The notes: generated from the letters alone by a model not told the origin. 63,091 nt of DNA from Planobispora longispora (GCF_016863135.1 NZ_BOOH01000020.1:1-63091), one strand, 5' to 3'; shown: positions 8,248 to 17,052, counted from the stretch's first letter. A program made the numbers and translations.

Positions 8248-9611
8248 AGGAGCCCGGCCACCCGTTCGACGTCGGCCTCGGTGGTGCGCCAGTTGCTGAA
8301 GGCGGCGCGGAGCGCGGGCACGCCGTCGTAGACCGTCGGGGTGAGGAACGCCTCCCCGGACTCGGTGATCGCGGTGACGAGCTCACCGACGCGCTCGGGG
8401 GCCTCGGCGAGGGTGAAGCAGACCACGTTGAGCCGGACCGGGGCCAGCAGCCGGTACCCGGGCAGCGCGGCGATGCGCTCGCCGAGCAGCTCGGCGAGGG
8501 CGATGTCCCGCCGGACGACCTCCGCGTGCCCCTCCCGCCCGTAGGCGGCGAGGGTGAACCACGCGGGGACGGCGTGCAGGCGCCGGGAGTTCTCGGGGGT
8601 CAGGTGCACGGGGTCGGGATCGTCGCCGACGGGGCCCAGGTAGGCGGCGGCCGAGTTGGCGAAGACCCGGGCCTGCAGGTCGCGGCGGCGGGTGAACTGG
8701 ATCGCGCTGCTGTAGGGGACGTTCAGCCACTTGTGCAGGTCCACGCAGACCGAGTCCGCCTCGCCGAGCCCGTCCACCAGATGGGCGTGTGCGGGGGAGA
8801 GGGCGGCGAAGGCCCCGAAGGCGGCGTCCACGTGCAGCCAGAAGGGGTGCCGCTCGCGCAGGGCGGCGATCGCGCGCAGGTCGTCGAAGTCGACGGTGTT
8901 CACCGTGCCCGCGTTGGCGACCACGATCGCGGGCCGTCCCCCGAGCTCCTCCAGGGCGTCGGCGAGCCGCGCCACGTCGACGGCCTCCCGGCCGGGCAGC
9001 GGGTCGACCCGCCGGATCGCCGAACGCCCCAGCCCGAGCAGGGACAGGGCCTTGCCGATGCTGGAGTGCGGAGTCCCGGAGAGCACGGTGACCGGGCCGA
9101 GCGCGGCGACCCCCCGCTCGGCCACCGGGACCCCGTACCGCTCGCCCAGCCACTCGCGGGCGACGGCCAGGCCGGCGACGTTGGACATGGTCGCGCCGCT
9201 GACGAACACGCCCTGGTGCTCCGGGGGCAGACCGAACAGCTCGCGCAACCAGGAGGCGGCCTCCCGCTCCAGGTCGGGGGCGGTGGAGTCGGCACGGGAG
9301 GTGGGGTTCTGGTCGAGGACGCCGGTCAGCCAGTCGCCCGCCAGCGCGGCGGGGGTGGCGCCGCCGGTGACGAAGCCCAGGTAGCGGGGCCCGGCGCTGG
9401 CGGCGAAGCCGGGCTCCCACCGCTCGGCGAAGGTCTCCGCCGCCCCCTTCAGGCCCGTGCCCTCCACGGGCAGCGGCACGGGCTCGCGCCGTACCGGCGC
9501 CTGCGCGGCGGGCCGGTCGTCCAGACCCGCCAGGAGCCGTACGGCGTAGGCCCGCGTCTCGTCGAGCAGTTCGGGCAGGCGTGCGAGGTCGTCACGGAGA
9601 AGTGGATGCAT
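8229..9611 (-). CDS. PLP-dependent group II amino acid decarboxylase family protein
   Basis: A 460-aa fold-type I PLP enzyme of the aromatic-amino-acid/glutamate decarboxylase family. It shows LGFVTGGATPAALAGDWL, the cofactor-contacting VSGATMSNVAGLAVA, HVDAAFGAFAALSP with the PLP-binding Asp (residue 262), and the Schiff-base lysine Lys294 in DLHKWLNVPYSS. The substrate (aromatic amino acid, glutamate, aspartate or a diamino acid) cannot be assigned. It starts at ATG 9611; TACGGT (9620-9625) lies 8 nt upstream, suggesting a leaderless message. A TetR gene lies upstream on the same strand. Confidence 0.9.
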   Translation of the reverse strand: MHPLLRDDLARLPELLDETRAYAVRLLAGLDDRPAAQAPVRREPVPLPVEGTGLKGAAETFAERWEPGFAASAGPRYLGFVTGGATPAALAGDWLTGVLDQNPTSRADSTAPDLEREAASWLRELFGLPPEHQGVFVSGATMSNVAGLAVAREWLGERYGVPVAERGVAALGPVTVLSGTPHSSIGKALSLLGLGRSAIRRVDPLPGREAVDVARLADALEELGGRPAIVVANAGTVNTVDFDDLRAIAALRERHPFWLHVDAAFGAFAALSPAHAHLVDGLGEADSVCVDLHKWLNVPYSSAIQFTRRRDLQARVFANSAAAYLGPVGDDPDPVHLTPENSRRLHAVPAWFTLAAYGREGHAEVVRRDIALAELLGERIAALPGYRLLAPVRLNVVCFTLAEAPERVGELVTAITESGEAFLTPTVYDGVPALRAAFSNWRTTEADVERVAGLLGRLAP

Positions 9612-9716
9612 GGGCCATCACCGTAGGAGAGCGGCGGCGTTCCGTCCCGGTCCAATATCGGATAATGGCCTTGATTCTCTCTCGTCCTCGGAACGGCTCC
9701 CGGGACGCCGGGCCCG

Positions 9717-10358
9717 TCAGGCGACGATCCAGCGGCGGCCGATCTCCTCCGCGGCGGGCGGCGGCCCGGGCAGCGGCTCGGCCGAGGTCAGACGGAGGCC
9801 GTCGAGGACCAGCGCCAGGTAGCGGTGCCGCATCTGCGCGGTGCGCTCCTCGTCGCCGAGGTGGATGGCGGCGATCTGCTCGAAGAGCATCGACAGGTCG
9901 GCGACGTCCAGGCCGGGGCGGAGGACGCCGGCGTCCCTGGCCCGCTCGAAGACCCGCGTGGCCAGCCCCTCGGCGTACGCCGACTCCCGGAAGAGATCCT
10001 CGTCCGGGGTGAAGGTCCCGGCCAGGCTGAGGGTGAGGGAGTGGGTGTCGGCGTCCACGATGCGGCGCATGAAGTCGGCGAAGACGGTCCAGGGATCGCG
10101 CTCGTCGGCCAGCGCCGCCTCGGCCTCGGCGATGTAGAGCTTCAGGCCGTCGGAGCAGAGCTTGCGCAGCAGGATCTCCTTGCTGGCGTAGCGGCGGTAG
10201 AGGGCGCTGATGCCCACTCCGGCGCGCTCGGCCACGGCCGAGATCGGCGCGCCGGGATCGGCGACGAAGACCGCCCGCGCCGCCTGGAGGATGGTGTGGT
10301 CGTTCCGGGCCGCCTGAGCCTTGCGTCCGCTCATCGGGGCCGAGGTCGTTGTCTCCAT
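9717..10358 (-). CDS. TetR/AcrR family transcriptional regulator
   Basis: A 213-aa TetR-type repressor. The N-terminal helix-turn-helix reads ILQAARAVFVADPG...ISAVAERAGVGISALYRRYASKEIL (about residues 24-62), and the ligand domain follows. ATG 10358 is preferred: TACAGT (10365-10370) ends 6 nt upstream as in a leaderless promoter, and a palindrome at 10375-10393 would be inside the gene if the upstream frame were used. It lies 105 nt upstream of the decarboxylase on the same strand and could regulate it, but each gene has its own promoter-like hexamer. The ligand is unknown. Confidence 0.88.
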   Translation of the reverse strand: METTTSAPMSGRKAQAARNDHTILQAARAVFVADPGAPISAVAERAGVGISALYRRYASKEILLRKLCSDGLKLYIAEAEAALADERDPWTVFADFMRRIVDADTHSLTLSLAGTFTPDEDLFRESAYAEGLATRVFERARDAGVLRPGLDVADLSMLFEQIAAIHLGDEERTAQMRHRYLALVLDGLRLTSAEPLPGPPPAAEEIGRRWIVA

Positions 10359-10374
10359 GCCATCACTGTAACCC

Positions 10375-10393
10375 ACGGAACATAACATTCCGT
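10375..10393. promoter_or_regulatory. TetR operator candidate
   Basis: ACGGAA-N7-TTCCGT inverted repeat in the -35/-10 spacer region of the TetR gene, overlapping the upstream edge of its TACAGT hexamer region. Typical position for an autorepressor site. Confidence 0.5.
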
Positions 10394-10476
10394 TCTAAGA
10401 TTCGACGAATCCTCTGAGCGTGGGCTTCCATGAGTGGGTCTGCGGGGACCGCCCGCGGCCGAGGCGCCGCGGGGCT

Positions 10477-10650
10477 TCACGCCGCCGGAGTGGGGCCGCT
10501 CGGGCGTGGGAAACGGATGATGTTGCGACCTGTGTAGGCGCGAAGGTCGATGACCTTGGCGTCGCCGGGAGCCCTGCGGCGTGTCGCGGAACGGATGTCC
10601 CTGATCTTGATCCGCGCGACATATGGTGGCACAGCCACAAGTCTCTTCAT
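10477..10650 (-). CDS. Small basic protein of 57 aa, unknown
   Basis: ATG 10650 opens a frame starting MKRLVAVPPYVARIKIRDIR and ending RFPRPSGPTPAA at TGA 10477-10479. It has 13 Arg/Lys and 3 Asp, no Cys, no signal peptide, and alternating basic/hydrophobic segments that could fold or coat nucleic acid or membrane. A GGGGGG stretch precedes the ATG, a weak Shine-Dalgarno. It sits 73 nt after a second tiny basic gene on the same strand and may be cotranscribed. I do not recognise a family; evidence is frame, composition and context only. Confidence 0.4.
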   Translation of the reverse strand: MKRLVAVPPYVARIKIRDIRSATRRRAPGDAKVIDLRAYTGRNIIRFPRPSGPTPAA

Positions 10651-10723
10651 TGAGCCCCCCGGCGTGATGATTCTGTTACACGCAATATGGACGCAACCGC
10701 ATAAAACGGCCGTAAAGATCTCG

Positions 10724-10822
10724 TCAGTAGGGCAGCCGACGGCCCGACGGGGACCGCAGATCCAGCTCGGGAACGCGGATGGGGCGGCGGGTCTGCGGCC
10801 GCTTGATTCTGATGCGTCTCAT
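10724..10822 (-). CDS. Arg/Pro-rich peptide of 32 aa (possible 62-aa precursor from 10912)
   Basis: ATG 10822 is preceded by a very strong GGAAGGAGG Shine-Dalgarno. The peptide begins MRRIRIKRPQTRRPIRVPEL and ends SGRRLPY, with 11 Arg/Lys in 32 residues and five Pro. The same frame extends to ATG 10912, which lies 7 nt after a TAGGTT hexamer and could be a leaderless start; in that 62-aa form the extra N-terminus ends in Glu-Glu-Gly-Gly just before the basic part, resembling a double-glycine leader. Composition recalls Pro/Arg-rich antimicrobial peptides, which is only a resemblance. No modification or export gene is adjacent. Confidence 0.4.
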   Translation of the reverse strand: MRRIRIKRPQTRRPIRVPELDLRSPSGRRLPY

Positions 10823-11259
10823 GGCCTTGCCTCCTTCCTCGCTGCCACTGTGGGTGGCGCCACTTGACGTCCGGTTGGCGACCGCTTGCGGGCTGCCTCC
10901 CCGGAGGTCCATGCGGGCAAACCTATCGGGGTGGCGTGTCCCGGTTCAATAGGTTTGGTAACTCAGAGAATCCGTATTTTTACGTGTAGTGATGCGATGT
11001 GCCGGGCACCGGCCCCGGCCTGGGGCGACGTCGGCCCCGGTCTCGGCTCCGGCGACGGCCTCCCGGTGGAGGGGCCGTGCTTCCCCTTATGTCTTCACCG
11101 TAGTTCGACCGACCGACATTCCTGGACTTATCCGACGCCAGATCATCCTTTCGGTCACCGGCGGTGGATCCATCGGCTAACCCGCTCCCCTTGGGGTCGC
11201 ACTCCCGGATCGGCATCGGGAGTGATCTATCGGGGCGGCGCCGTCCCTACGGTCGAACC
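10823..11259. other. Intergenic region with divergent promoters
   Basis: Holds a minus-strand promoter candidate TTGAAC (10944-10949), 18-nt spacer, TAGGTT (10920-10925) for the small-peptide genes, flanked by 8-bp inverted repeats AAACCTAT/ATAGGTTT (10919-10926 and 10949-10956). On the plus strand TACGGT (11248-11253) ends 6 nt before the DUF418 ATG. No other gene is seen; the short frames here have poor codon structure. Confidence 0.5.
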
Positions 11260-12432
11260 ATGAATCCGTTGAATTCCCCGAGTCCGCCTGGTCTCCCCGG
11301 AAGCGCCCCGATCCGGGCCTCCGTCCCCCGCATCGCCGCCCTCGACGTCCTGAGAGGGTTCGCGCTCGGCGGCATCCTGATGGTCAACATCGGCCCGATG
11401 GCCTACCTCCTCGGGTTCGGCGACGGCCCGGCGGAGGAACTGGTGAACGTGCTGTTCGCCGGCAAGTTCTACGTCCTGTTCTCCTTCCTGTTCGGTTACT
11501 CGTTCACGATGCAGCTCCGCTCGGCCGAGCGGGACGGGACCGGCGCCGCGGCCCGGACGGTGCGGCGCTGCCTGACGCTCATCACGCTGGGCGCGTTGCA
11601 CGCGGTGTTCCTGTGGCTCGGCGACATCCTGCTGCTGTACGGGGTCGCCGGCCTGCTCCTGCTGCTGACGCGCTCGATCCGGCCCCGGACCGCGCTCATC
11701 GTCGCCGGGGTCCTGCTGGTGGCCAGCACCCTGCTCTACCTGGCGATGAGCTTCGTGGAGGGCGACCCCACCGGCGGCCTGCTCGGCGACGCCAACCAGG
11801 CGAGGATGCTCGCGGAGTTCCGCTCCGGCTGGCTGGAGGCGGCCGGCGTGCGCTGGGATCTGTACGCCTCGATCGGCGTCTTCCTGCTGGTCTTCCAGCT
11901 CCCGAGCGTGTTCGCCATGTTCCTGGTCGGCCTGGCGGCGGGCAGGAGCCGGGTGCTGGAGGATCCCGCGCGCTATCTGCCGTTCCTGCCCCGGCTGCAG
12001 CTGGCCGGGTTCGGGATCGGCGGCACGGTGACCGCGCTGATCGCCGTCTCCCGCTGGGCGGGCTGGGGCGCGGCCCCCTACCTGGAGCCGCTGGCCGAGC
12101 TCGCCTCACCCCTGCTCGCGGCGGCCTACGCGGCGACGGTCCTGCGCCTGATGCACCGCTACCCGGCGGTCCCGGCGGCGCTGGCCCCGGCGGGGAAGAT
12201 CGCGGCGTCCAACTACATCGGCCAGTCGGTGGTCACCTCGATCCTGTTCACGGTCGTGGCGCTGGAGCTCTCCCCGTGGGCCGTGCTGGCGGTGGCGGTG
12301 GCGATCTACGCGCTCCAGCTCCCGCTGAGCGCCTGGTGGACCCGGCGGCACCGGTACGGCCCGGTCGAGTGGGTGTTGCGCACGGCGACCTACGGGCGGC
12401 GCCGGAAGCCCGGAGCGACCGCGGGAGCGTAG
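11260..12432 (+). CDS. DUF418 family multi-pass membrane protein
   Basis: A 390-aa integral membrane protein with about 9-10 hydrophobic helices. It shows the family start RIAALDVLRGFALGGILMVN (about residues 24-43), FYVLFSFLFGYSFTMQ, and a C-terminal DUF418 domain with GKIAASNYIGQSVVTSILF and a terminal RYGPVEWVLRTATYG. Members (YeiB-like) are thought to be transporters or acyltransferase-like proteins, but function is not settled. The start ATG 11260 follows TACGGT by 6 nt and has no Shine-Dalgarno, so leaderless translation is likely. Confidence 0.9.
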   Translation: MNPLNSPSPPGLPGSAPIRASVPRIAALDVLRGFALGGILMVNIGPMAYLLGFGDGPAEELVNVLFAGKFYVLFSFLFGYSFTMQLRSAERDGTGAAARTVRRCLTLITLGALHAVFLWLGDILLLYGVAGLLLLLTRSIRPRTALIVAGVLLVASTLLYLAMSFVEGDPTGGLLGDANQARMLAEFRSGWLEAAGVRWDLYASIGVFLLVFQLPSVFAMFLVGLAAGRSRVLEDPARYLPFLPRLQLAGFGIGGTVTALIAVSRWAGWGAAPYLEPLAELASPLLAAAYAATVLRLMHRYPAVPAALAPAGKIAASNYIGQSVVTSILFTVVALELSPWAVLAVAVAIYALQLPLSAWWTRRHRYGPVEWVLRTATYGRRRKPGATAGA

Positions 12433-12526
12433 GAATGGGAGGGCCGGAGCCGCTGTTTCCGGGGTCGAGGGTTCTCACACTCGGCTGAGAACGCGAGAGC
12501 GCGACGTTCACCCGGAGGAGTTCACC

Positions 12527-12913
12527 GTGGCGGTCGAACTGAACCACACCATCGTCATGGCCCGTGACAAGAAGGCGTCCGCCGACTTCACGGCCACCAT
12601 TCTGGGGATGGAGGTCGGCCCGCAGTACGGGCCGTTCCTGCCGGTCCAGACGGACAACGGCGTCACCCTCGACTTCATGGACGCCGGCGACGGCCCGATC
12701 ACCCCCCAGCACTACGCCTTCCTGGTGTCCGAGGAGGAGTTCGACGCGATCTTCGCCCGGATCCGGGAGGCCGGGATCACCTACTACGCCGATCCCGGCC
12801 ACCGGCAGGAAGGCCGGATCAACCGCAACGACGGCGGGCGCGGCCTGTACTTCGAGGATCCGGACCGGCACAACCTGGAGATCATCACTCGCCCGTACGG
12901 CAGCGGCGGCTGA
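12527..12913 (+). CDS. VOC (glyoxalase/bleomycin-resistance fold) family protein
   Basis: A 128-aa protein with two beta-alpha-beta-beta-beta repeats. Likely metal ligands are His7 (MAVELNHTIV), His54 near QHYAFLVSEEEF and the Glu of DRHNLEIITRPYG at the C terminus. Members act as glyoxalases, dioxygenases or drug-binding proteins; the substrate is unknown. The GTG at 12527 has an ideal GGAGGAG Shine-Dalgarno. Ends before a strong bidirectional hairpin. Confidence 0.88.
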   Translation: MAVELNHTIVMARDKKASADFTATILGMEVGPQYGPFLPVQTDNGVTLDFMDAGDGPITPQHYAFLVSEEEFDAIFARIREAGITYYADPGHRQEGRINRNDGGRGLYFEDPDRHNLEIITRPYGSGG

Positions 12914-12943
12914 ACCCCCCCGGGCGCACGGGCCGGCTCCCGT

Positions 12944-13002
12944 CCGGTGGATCTCCTCGCCCGCCGCGGCCGCCGGCCGTCACGCGGGTGGAGATCCACC
13001 GG
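12944..13002. terminator. Bidirectional terminator between VOC and ltrA-like genes
   Basis: CCGGTGGATCTCC (12944-12956) pairs perfectly with GGAGATCCACCGG (12990-13002), extended inward by CCCGC/GCGGG (12960-12964, 12984-12988) around a 19-nt loop. It sits between two convergent stop codons. Confidence 0.8.
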
Positions 13003-13008
13003 ATCGGC

Positions 13009-14181
13009 CTAGGCTGCGGAGCGGACCGGGGCGGCCCTGCGCTCGAGGACGACCACCCCGGCGACCAGGACCACCAGCGCGGCGATCTGGGCCAGGGCGG
13101 ACCAGACCCCGAATGCGACGGTCGCCGGCGCGGCCAGCGCCCCCACGGTCCGGAACCGGTTGCCCGCGATGCCGAGCACCCGGCGGAACCAGGCGTTGCC
13201 CGCCAGGAACAGGGCGACGCCCGCGGCGAGCGTCACGGCGGCGCTGAGCTTCAGCGGGTCCACCGGGTGCGCGATCGCCTTCTTGACCCCCGCGGCGACC
13301 GCGACGACGCCGAGCATCATCGGGATGTGGGCGTAGAAGTAGGCGCCGAGGACCAGCCGCGTGCGCCGTACCGGCTCACTGCTCTCCAGGGCGTGTTCGG
13401 CGTGCACCTCGTCGTCGCCGCCGAAGTAGATCCACCACAGGCCCGCGGCCAGGGCGAGTCCCAGCACCGCCGTCAGGCCCAGGGCGAAGCCGACCGGCAG
13501 GCCCTCGGCGCCGATGCCGATCGCCACGATCGACTCGCCGAGCACCACGATCACCAGCAGCCCGTGCCGTTCGACGATGTGCCCCGCCTTGAGCGCGAAG
13601 CCCTTCTGCCCGATGAAGTACGGGCTGCCCCAGAGCAGGAGCACCGCCGCGCCCCAGAGCAGGTAGTCGTAGGGCGCGTCGAACAGGCTCGCCACGCCGA
13701 TCAGCGCGGCTCCGCCGAGGTTGAACGGCAGCACGCGGGCGAAGGCGGCGGTCGCCTGCAGGTACAGCCCCGCGTGGACGAGGATCAGCACGAGGTAGCC
13801 GAGTGTGAAGGCGACGCCTCCGCCGTCGAAGGCCGAGGGGATCGCCAGTGCCACGATCAGGAAGCCGGCCATGCCCAGCAGGATCAGCACCCGCCGGGCG
13901 GGCCGCACCGGGGGGATGGCGTTGGTCAGCCAGGCGTAGCCCGCGTACATCCACCAGATGACCCCGAACACCAGCAGCGCCTGCAGGGCGCCCAGGACCG
14001 GGGAGCTCTGCCCGGTGTCGTCGGGGGTCATGCCGGTGACGAGCAGCAGGGTGAGCTGGGTGACGGTGAAGACGAAGACCAGGTCGAAGAAAAGTTCGAG
14101 TGTGGAGACGCTCAGTTCGGTCTCGGGGGGTGCGGGTTCGGCCCGCTCGGCGAACCAGCCAGGGAGGCGCATGCCGCTCAT
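13009..14181 (-). CDS. Low-temperature-requirement A (LtrA) family membrane protein
   Basis: A 390-aa protein with about 11-12 transmembrane helices. Hallmarks of LtrA are the N-terminal VSTLELFFDLVFVFTVTQLT (residues about 25-44) and the central HIVERHGLLVIVVLGESIVAIG. The family was named from a Listeria locus needed for growth at low temperature; molecular function is unknown. Starts at ATG 14181 (ATG 14172 also possible), with little Shine-Dalgarno. Convergent with the VOC gene across a shared terminator. Confidence 0.9.
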   Translation of the reverse strand: MSGMRLPGWFAERAEPAPPETELSVSTLELFFDLVFVFTVTQLTLLLVTGMTPDDTGQSSPVLGALQALLVFGVIWWMYAGYAWLTNAIPPVRPARRVLILLGMAGFLIVALAIPSAFDGGGVAFTLGYLVLILVHAGLYLQATAAFARVLPFNLGGAALIGVASLFDAPYDYLLWGAAVLLLWGSPYFIGQKGFALKAGHIVERHGLLVIVVLGESIVAIGIGAEGLPVGFALGLTAVLGLALAAGLWWIYFGGDDEVHAEHALESSEPVRRTRLVLGAYFYAHIPMMLGVVAVAAGVKKAIAHPVDPLKLSAAVTLAAGVALFLAGNAWFRRVLGIAGNRFRTVGALAAPATVAFGVWSALAQIAALVVLVAGVVVLERRAAPVRSAA

Positions 14182-14348
14182 TGTGTCCCGGATGCGGGGA
14201 ATCGTGCTTTGGCTTCGCTATGCGTGAACGATCATCGTGTGGCGCCCGGCGGCGGACGCCCGGGTGACCTGATCCCGCCCGGGGCCGTCCGGGACTGCCC
14301 GGGACCCCGGGACCGGCCGGCGGGGCCGTCGGCCCGGCCGGTGCCGGC

Positions 14349-15077
14349 TCAGTCGTCCGCCGGGGCGTCCTTGCCCCTGGCGACCAGGGTGTCGCCGCGC
14401 TTGGCGGGGGTGGCCTGCTCGGTGGGGCGGCGACGGGGCCGGGGGCGGGGGGAGGGGTATTCGGCGGTGTCGGTGTCGCGCTCCGGATCCTCGGCGCTCT
14501 CCGGGGCCGTGCTCCGGGAAGCCGTGCGCTTGGCGGCGGGCGCCGGCGCGCCCTCCGGTTCGGCGGCGGGAGGGATCGGTTCCCCGGGGGCGATCGCCTC
14601 CGGCTCGCGCAGCGAGGCGAGGACGTCGTCGGCCTCGGAGTCGGCGGCGAAGTCCTCGGCGGCCTCGGCCTCGCGACGTTTGATCACCACCATGTGGTCG
14701 ACCGAGAGCCGCCCGGCCCCGTTGACGGCCAGCATGATCGAGGCCGCGCCGAGCGCGACGATCAGACTGACCTCGCCGCCGGTCAGCGGCAGGCCGCGTT
14801 CACCGCTGGCGACGATGAACACCGCGAGGGCCTCGACGAACAGCAGCAGCCCGCAGGCGGGTACGGCGAGCCCGGCGATGAGCAGGGCGCCGCCGAGGAG
14901 TTCCATCAGCATTGTGACGGCGGACCAGAGCTCGGGCAGGGGCGCGCCCAGCGCGGCGAACTGGGTCTCGGTCGCGTCCAGGCCCGCCCTCAGCTTGGTC
15001 CAGCCGTTGGCGAAGAAGATCCCGCCGACTCCCAGCCTGGCGGCCAGCGCGGCGAGATCGCGGAGGGATTGTCGCAC
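14349..15077 (-). CDS. DoxX family membrane protein with disordered C-terminal tail
   Basis: A 242-aa protein. The first ~130 residues form a four-helix DoxX domain (LAARLGVGGIFFANGWTKLR, MLMELLGGALLIAGLAV, and two further helices). The remaining ~110 residues are acidic then Pro/Arg-rich and predicted disordered, longer than in typical DoxX proteins. DoxX proteins take part in membrane redox processes; the exact role here is unknown. GTG 15077 has GAGGAG upstream. It follows the MFS gene on the same strand with a 67-nt gap, so they may share a transcript. Confidence 0.85.
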   Translation of the reverse strand: MRQSLRDLAALAARLGVGGIFFANGWTKLRAGLDATETQFAALGAPLPELWSAVTMLMELLGGALLIAGLAVPACGLLLFVEALAVFIVASGERGLPLTGGEVSLIVALGAASIMLAVNGAGRLSVDHMVVIKRREAEAAEDFAADSEADDVLASLREPEAIAPGEPIPPAAEPEGAPAPAAKRTASRSTAPESAEDPERDTDTAEYPSPRPRPRRRPTEQATPAKRGDTLVARGKDAPADD

Positions 15078-15144
15078 GGCTCCTCATTCTGGCTGGATTC
15101 GCTGCCATTGCCCATAGAAAGCGGCGATGGACCAGCCAAATCTG

Positions 15145-16764
15145 TTATTCCGGATTGGTCTGAACCGCGGTGAGCGGGAGGTGGCGATCCCGGCCGTGCC
15201 GGGGCGGACCTGCGGGGACGGGCCCGGGCGACCGGCGCCCACGAGGAACCAGGAACGCCACGGCGGCGGCGGTGGCGCCCAGCAGCAGCACGCTCACCAC
15301 GATCGTGGAGTGCAGCCCGGCGACGAACGCGACCCTGGCCCGCGCCAGCAGCTCGGCTCCGGCGGCGCCGCCGATCTCCCCGGCCACGTGGGCGGCGGCG
15401 GCGAGCGACTCGCGGGCCTGGGCCATCGGCCCGGCCGCGACGCCCGCGACGGACGGCAGCGAGGGGGCGTACACGGCGGCGGTGATCGTGCCGAGCACCG
15501 CGACGCCCAGTCCGGCGCCCAGCTCGTAGGCCGTCTCCTCGATCGCGGCGGCCCCGCCCGCGCGGGACTCGGAGGTCGAGGACATGATCGTGTCGGAGGC
15601 GGCCAGGAGCGCGACCTGGATGCCGAAGCCGATGCCGACGAAGCAGAGCGCGAGCCCCACGGAGTGCCGCTCGGTGCCCCAGGAGAGCGTGGGCGCCAGG
15701 GACGACGCGGTCAGCGCCAGCCCGCCGCCCATCGTCGCGCGCAGCCCGAAGCGGCTCAGCAGGTGCGCGCCCGCCAGGCCGCCGGCGACCGAGGCCACCA
15801 TCAGCGGGAGCATGCGGACGGCGGCGCCGGGCGGGCTGTCGCCGAGCACGAGCTGCAGGTACTGGGCGAGCATCAGCTGGAGGCCGACCAGGGCGAAGAC
15901 CGTCAGCAGCACCGCGATCACCCCGACGGTGAACGCCCGCCGCCGGAACAGGTCCAGGTCCAGCAGGGGGTGGGCGAGCCGCCGCTGCCTGCGTATGAAC
16001 CAGGTCAGCAGCGCCAGGCCGGCCAGGAACACGACGCCCCCCGCCGGATGGCCCGTGCCCGCCTCCTTCAGCCCGAAGGCCAGGGCGAGGATGCCGAAGA
16101 TCGACAACAGCGCGCTGGGGACGTCCCAGGGCTGCCCGGGGCGCGGGCGCGACTCGGGCAGGAGCCGCGCCGCGGCGGGGAGCAGCGCCAGCAGGATCGG
16201 CACGTTGATCAGGAAGACGGCCCCCCAGTAGAAGCGCTCGACGAGCAGGCCGCCGATCAGCGGTCCGGTCGCGGCGCCGGCCGCCGCGACCGCGCTCCAC
16301 ACGCCCAGCGCGATCGCCCGCTCGCGCCGGTCGGTGAAGACCTGCCTGATGATGGAGAGGGTGGCGGGCATGATCATCGCGCCGCCGACTCCGAGGAGCG
16401 CCCGCGCGCCGATGAGGGCGTGGGGGGTCGGGGCGAACGCCGCCGCGGCCGAGGCGGCCCCGAACACCAGGTAGCCGATCAGCACCAGCCGCCTGCGCCC
16501 GAAGCGGTCGCCCAGCGTGCCGAAGGTCAGCAGCAGCGGGGCGACCACCAGGGAGTAGACGTCGATGATCCACAGCAGCTGCACCGAGCTCGGTTCGAGC
16601 GCGGAGGTCAGCGCCGGGACGGCGATGTGCAGGACGGTGGCGTCCACCGTGATCAGCAGGAGGCTGAGGCACAGCAGGACGAGGACCGACCAGCGGCCGG
16701 TCCTGGGTGAGTGCCGGCCGGTCTCCGCGCGCGCCGCGCGGACGTCGACCTCCACGGCGGTCAC
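15145..16764 (-). CDS. MFS drug transporter, DHA2 (14-TM) family
   Basis: A 539-aa multi-pass protein with 14 predicted helices. The first pair reads SVLVLLCLSLLLITVDATVLHIAVPAL, with the DHA2 motif D1 (LLITVDATVLHIA), motif A (GTLGDRFGRRRLVLIG, residues about 82-97) and motif C in helix 5 (GVWSAVAAAGAATGPLIGGLL). Such proteins export drugs and toxic compounds with protons. Starts at GTG 16764. No adjacent regulator is apparent; DoxX lies downstream. Confidence 0.92.
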   Translation of the reverse strand: MTAVEVDVRAARAETGRHSPRTGRWSVLVLLCLSLLLITVDATVLHIAVPALTSALEPSSVQLLWIIDVYSLVVAPLLLTFGTLGDRFGRRRLVLIGYLVFGAASAAAAFAPTPHALIGARALLGVGGAMIMPATLSIIRQVFTDRRERAIALGVWSAVAAAGAATGPLIGGLLVERFYWGAVFLINVPILLALLPAAARLLPESRPRPGQPWDVPSALLSIFGILALAFGLKEAGTGHPAGGVVFLAGLALLTWFIRRQRRLAHPLLDLDLFRRRAFTVGVIAVLLTVFALVGLQLMLAQYLQLVLGDSPPGAAVRMLPLMVASVAGGLAGAHLLSRFGLRATMGGGLALTASSLAPTLSWGTERHSVGLALCFVGIGFGIQVALLAASDTIMSSTSESRAGGAAAIEETAYELGAGLGVAVLGTITAAVYAPSLPSVAGVAAGPMAQARESLAAAAHVAGEIGGAAGAELLARARVAFVAGLHSTIVVSVLLLGATAAAVAFLVPRGRRSPGPVPAGPPRHGRDRHLPLTAVQTNPE

Positions 16765-16889
16765 GGGGCTAGGGGGTACCGGCCTGGGAGAACATGCGTG
16801 GCAGCTTAGGGCAACTTCCGTACCGGATGAGAGCGTATCGGCAGATCGATTCGGGGCGATATGCGACTCGGGGGGCCGGGAACCGCGAC

Positions 16890-16901
16890 CTCTCTAGAGA
16901 G
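16890..16901. promoter_or_regulatory. 12-bp perfect palindrome in a divergent intergenic region
   Basis: CTCTCTAGAGAG, between the leftward MFS gene and the rightward TPR gene, in an AT-richer stretch. Could be an operator; nothing else supports this. Confidence 0.25.
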
Positions 16902-17052
16902 ATAGAGCCCTGTATCGGGGATCTAGGCAAACGGCGGAGCCGCACGGACCATGGCGGTCGTGGGAGTCGGCGCGAGGGTGAGCCGTCGTGGTGAGGGTGA
17001 GCGAGGTTCGTGGGTTCCCGATGATGAACAGGCGCGAGGTTCGCGAGCCGCG

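Noticed and set aside
11134-11259. In-frame extension of DUF418 upstream to 11164
   Set aside because: The extension is not family-like, and a TACGGT hexamer 6 nt before ATG 11260 explains the start.
12564-13247. A plus-strand Arg/Pro/Ser-rich frame overlapping the VOC gene
   Set aside because: Off-frame shadow running through a strong terminator.
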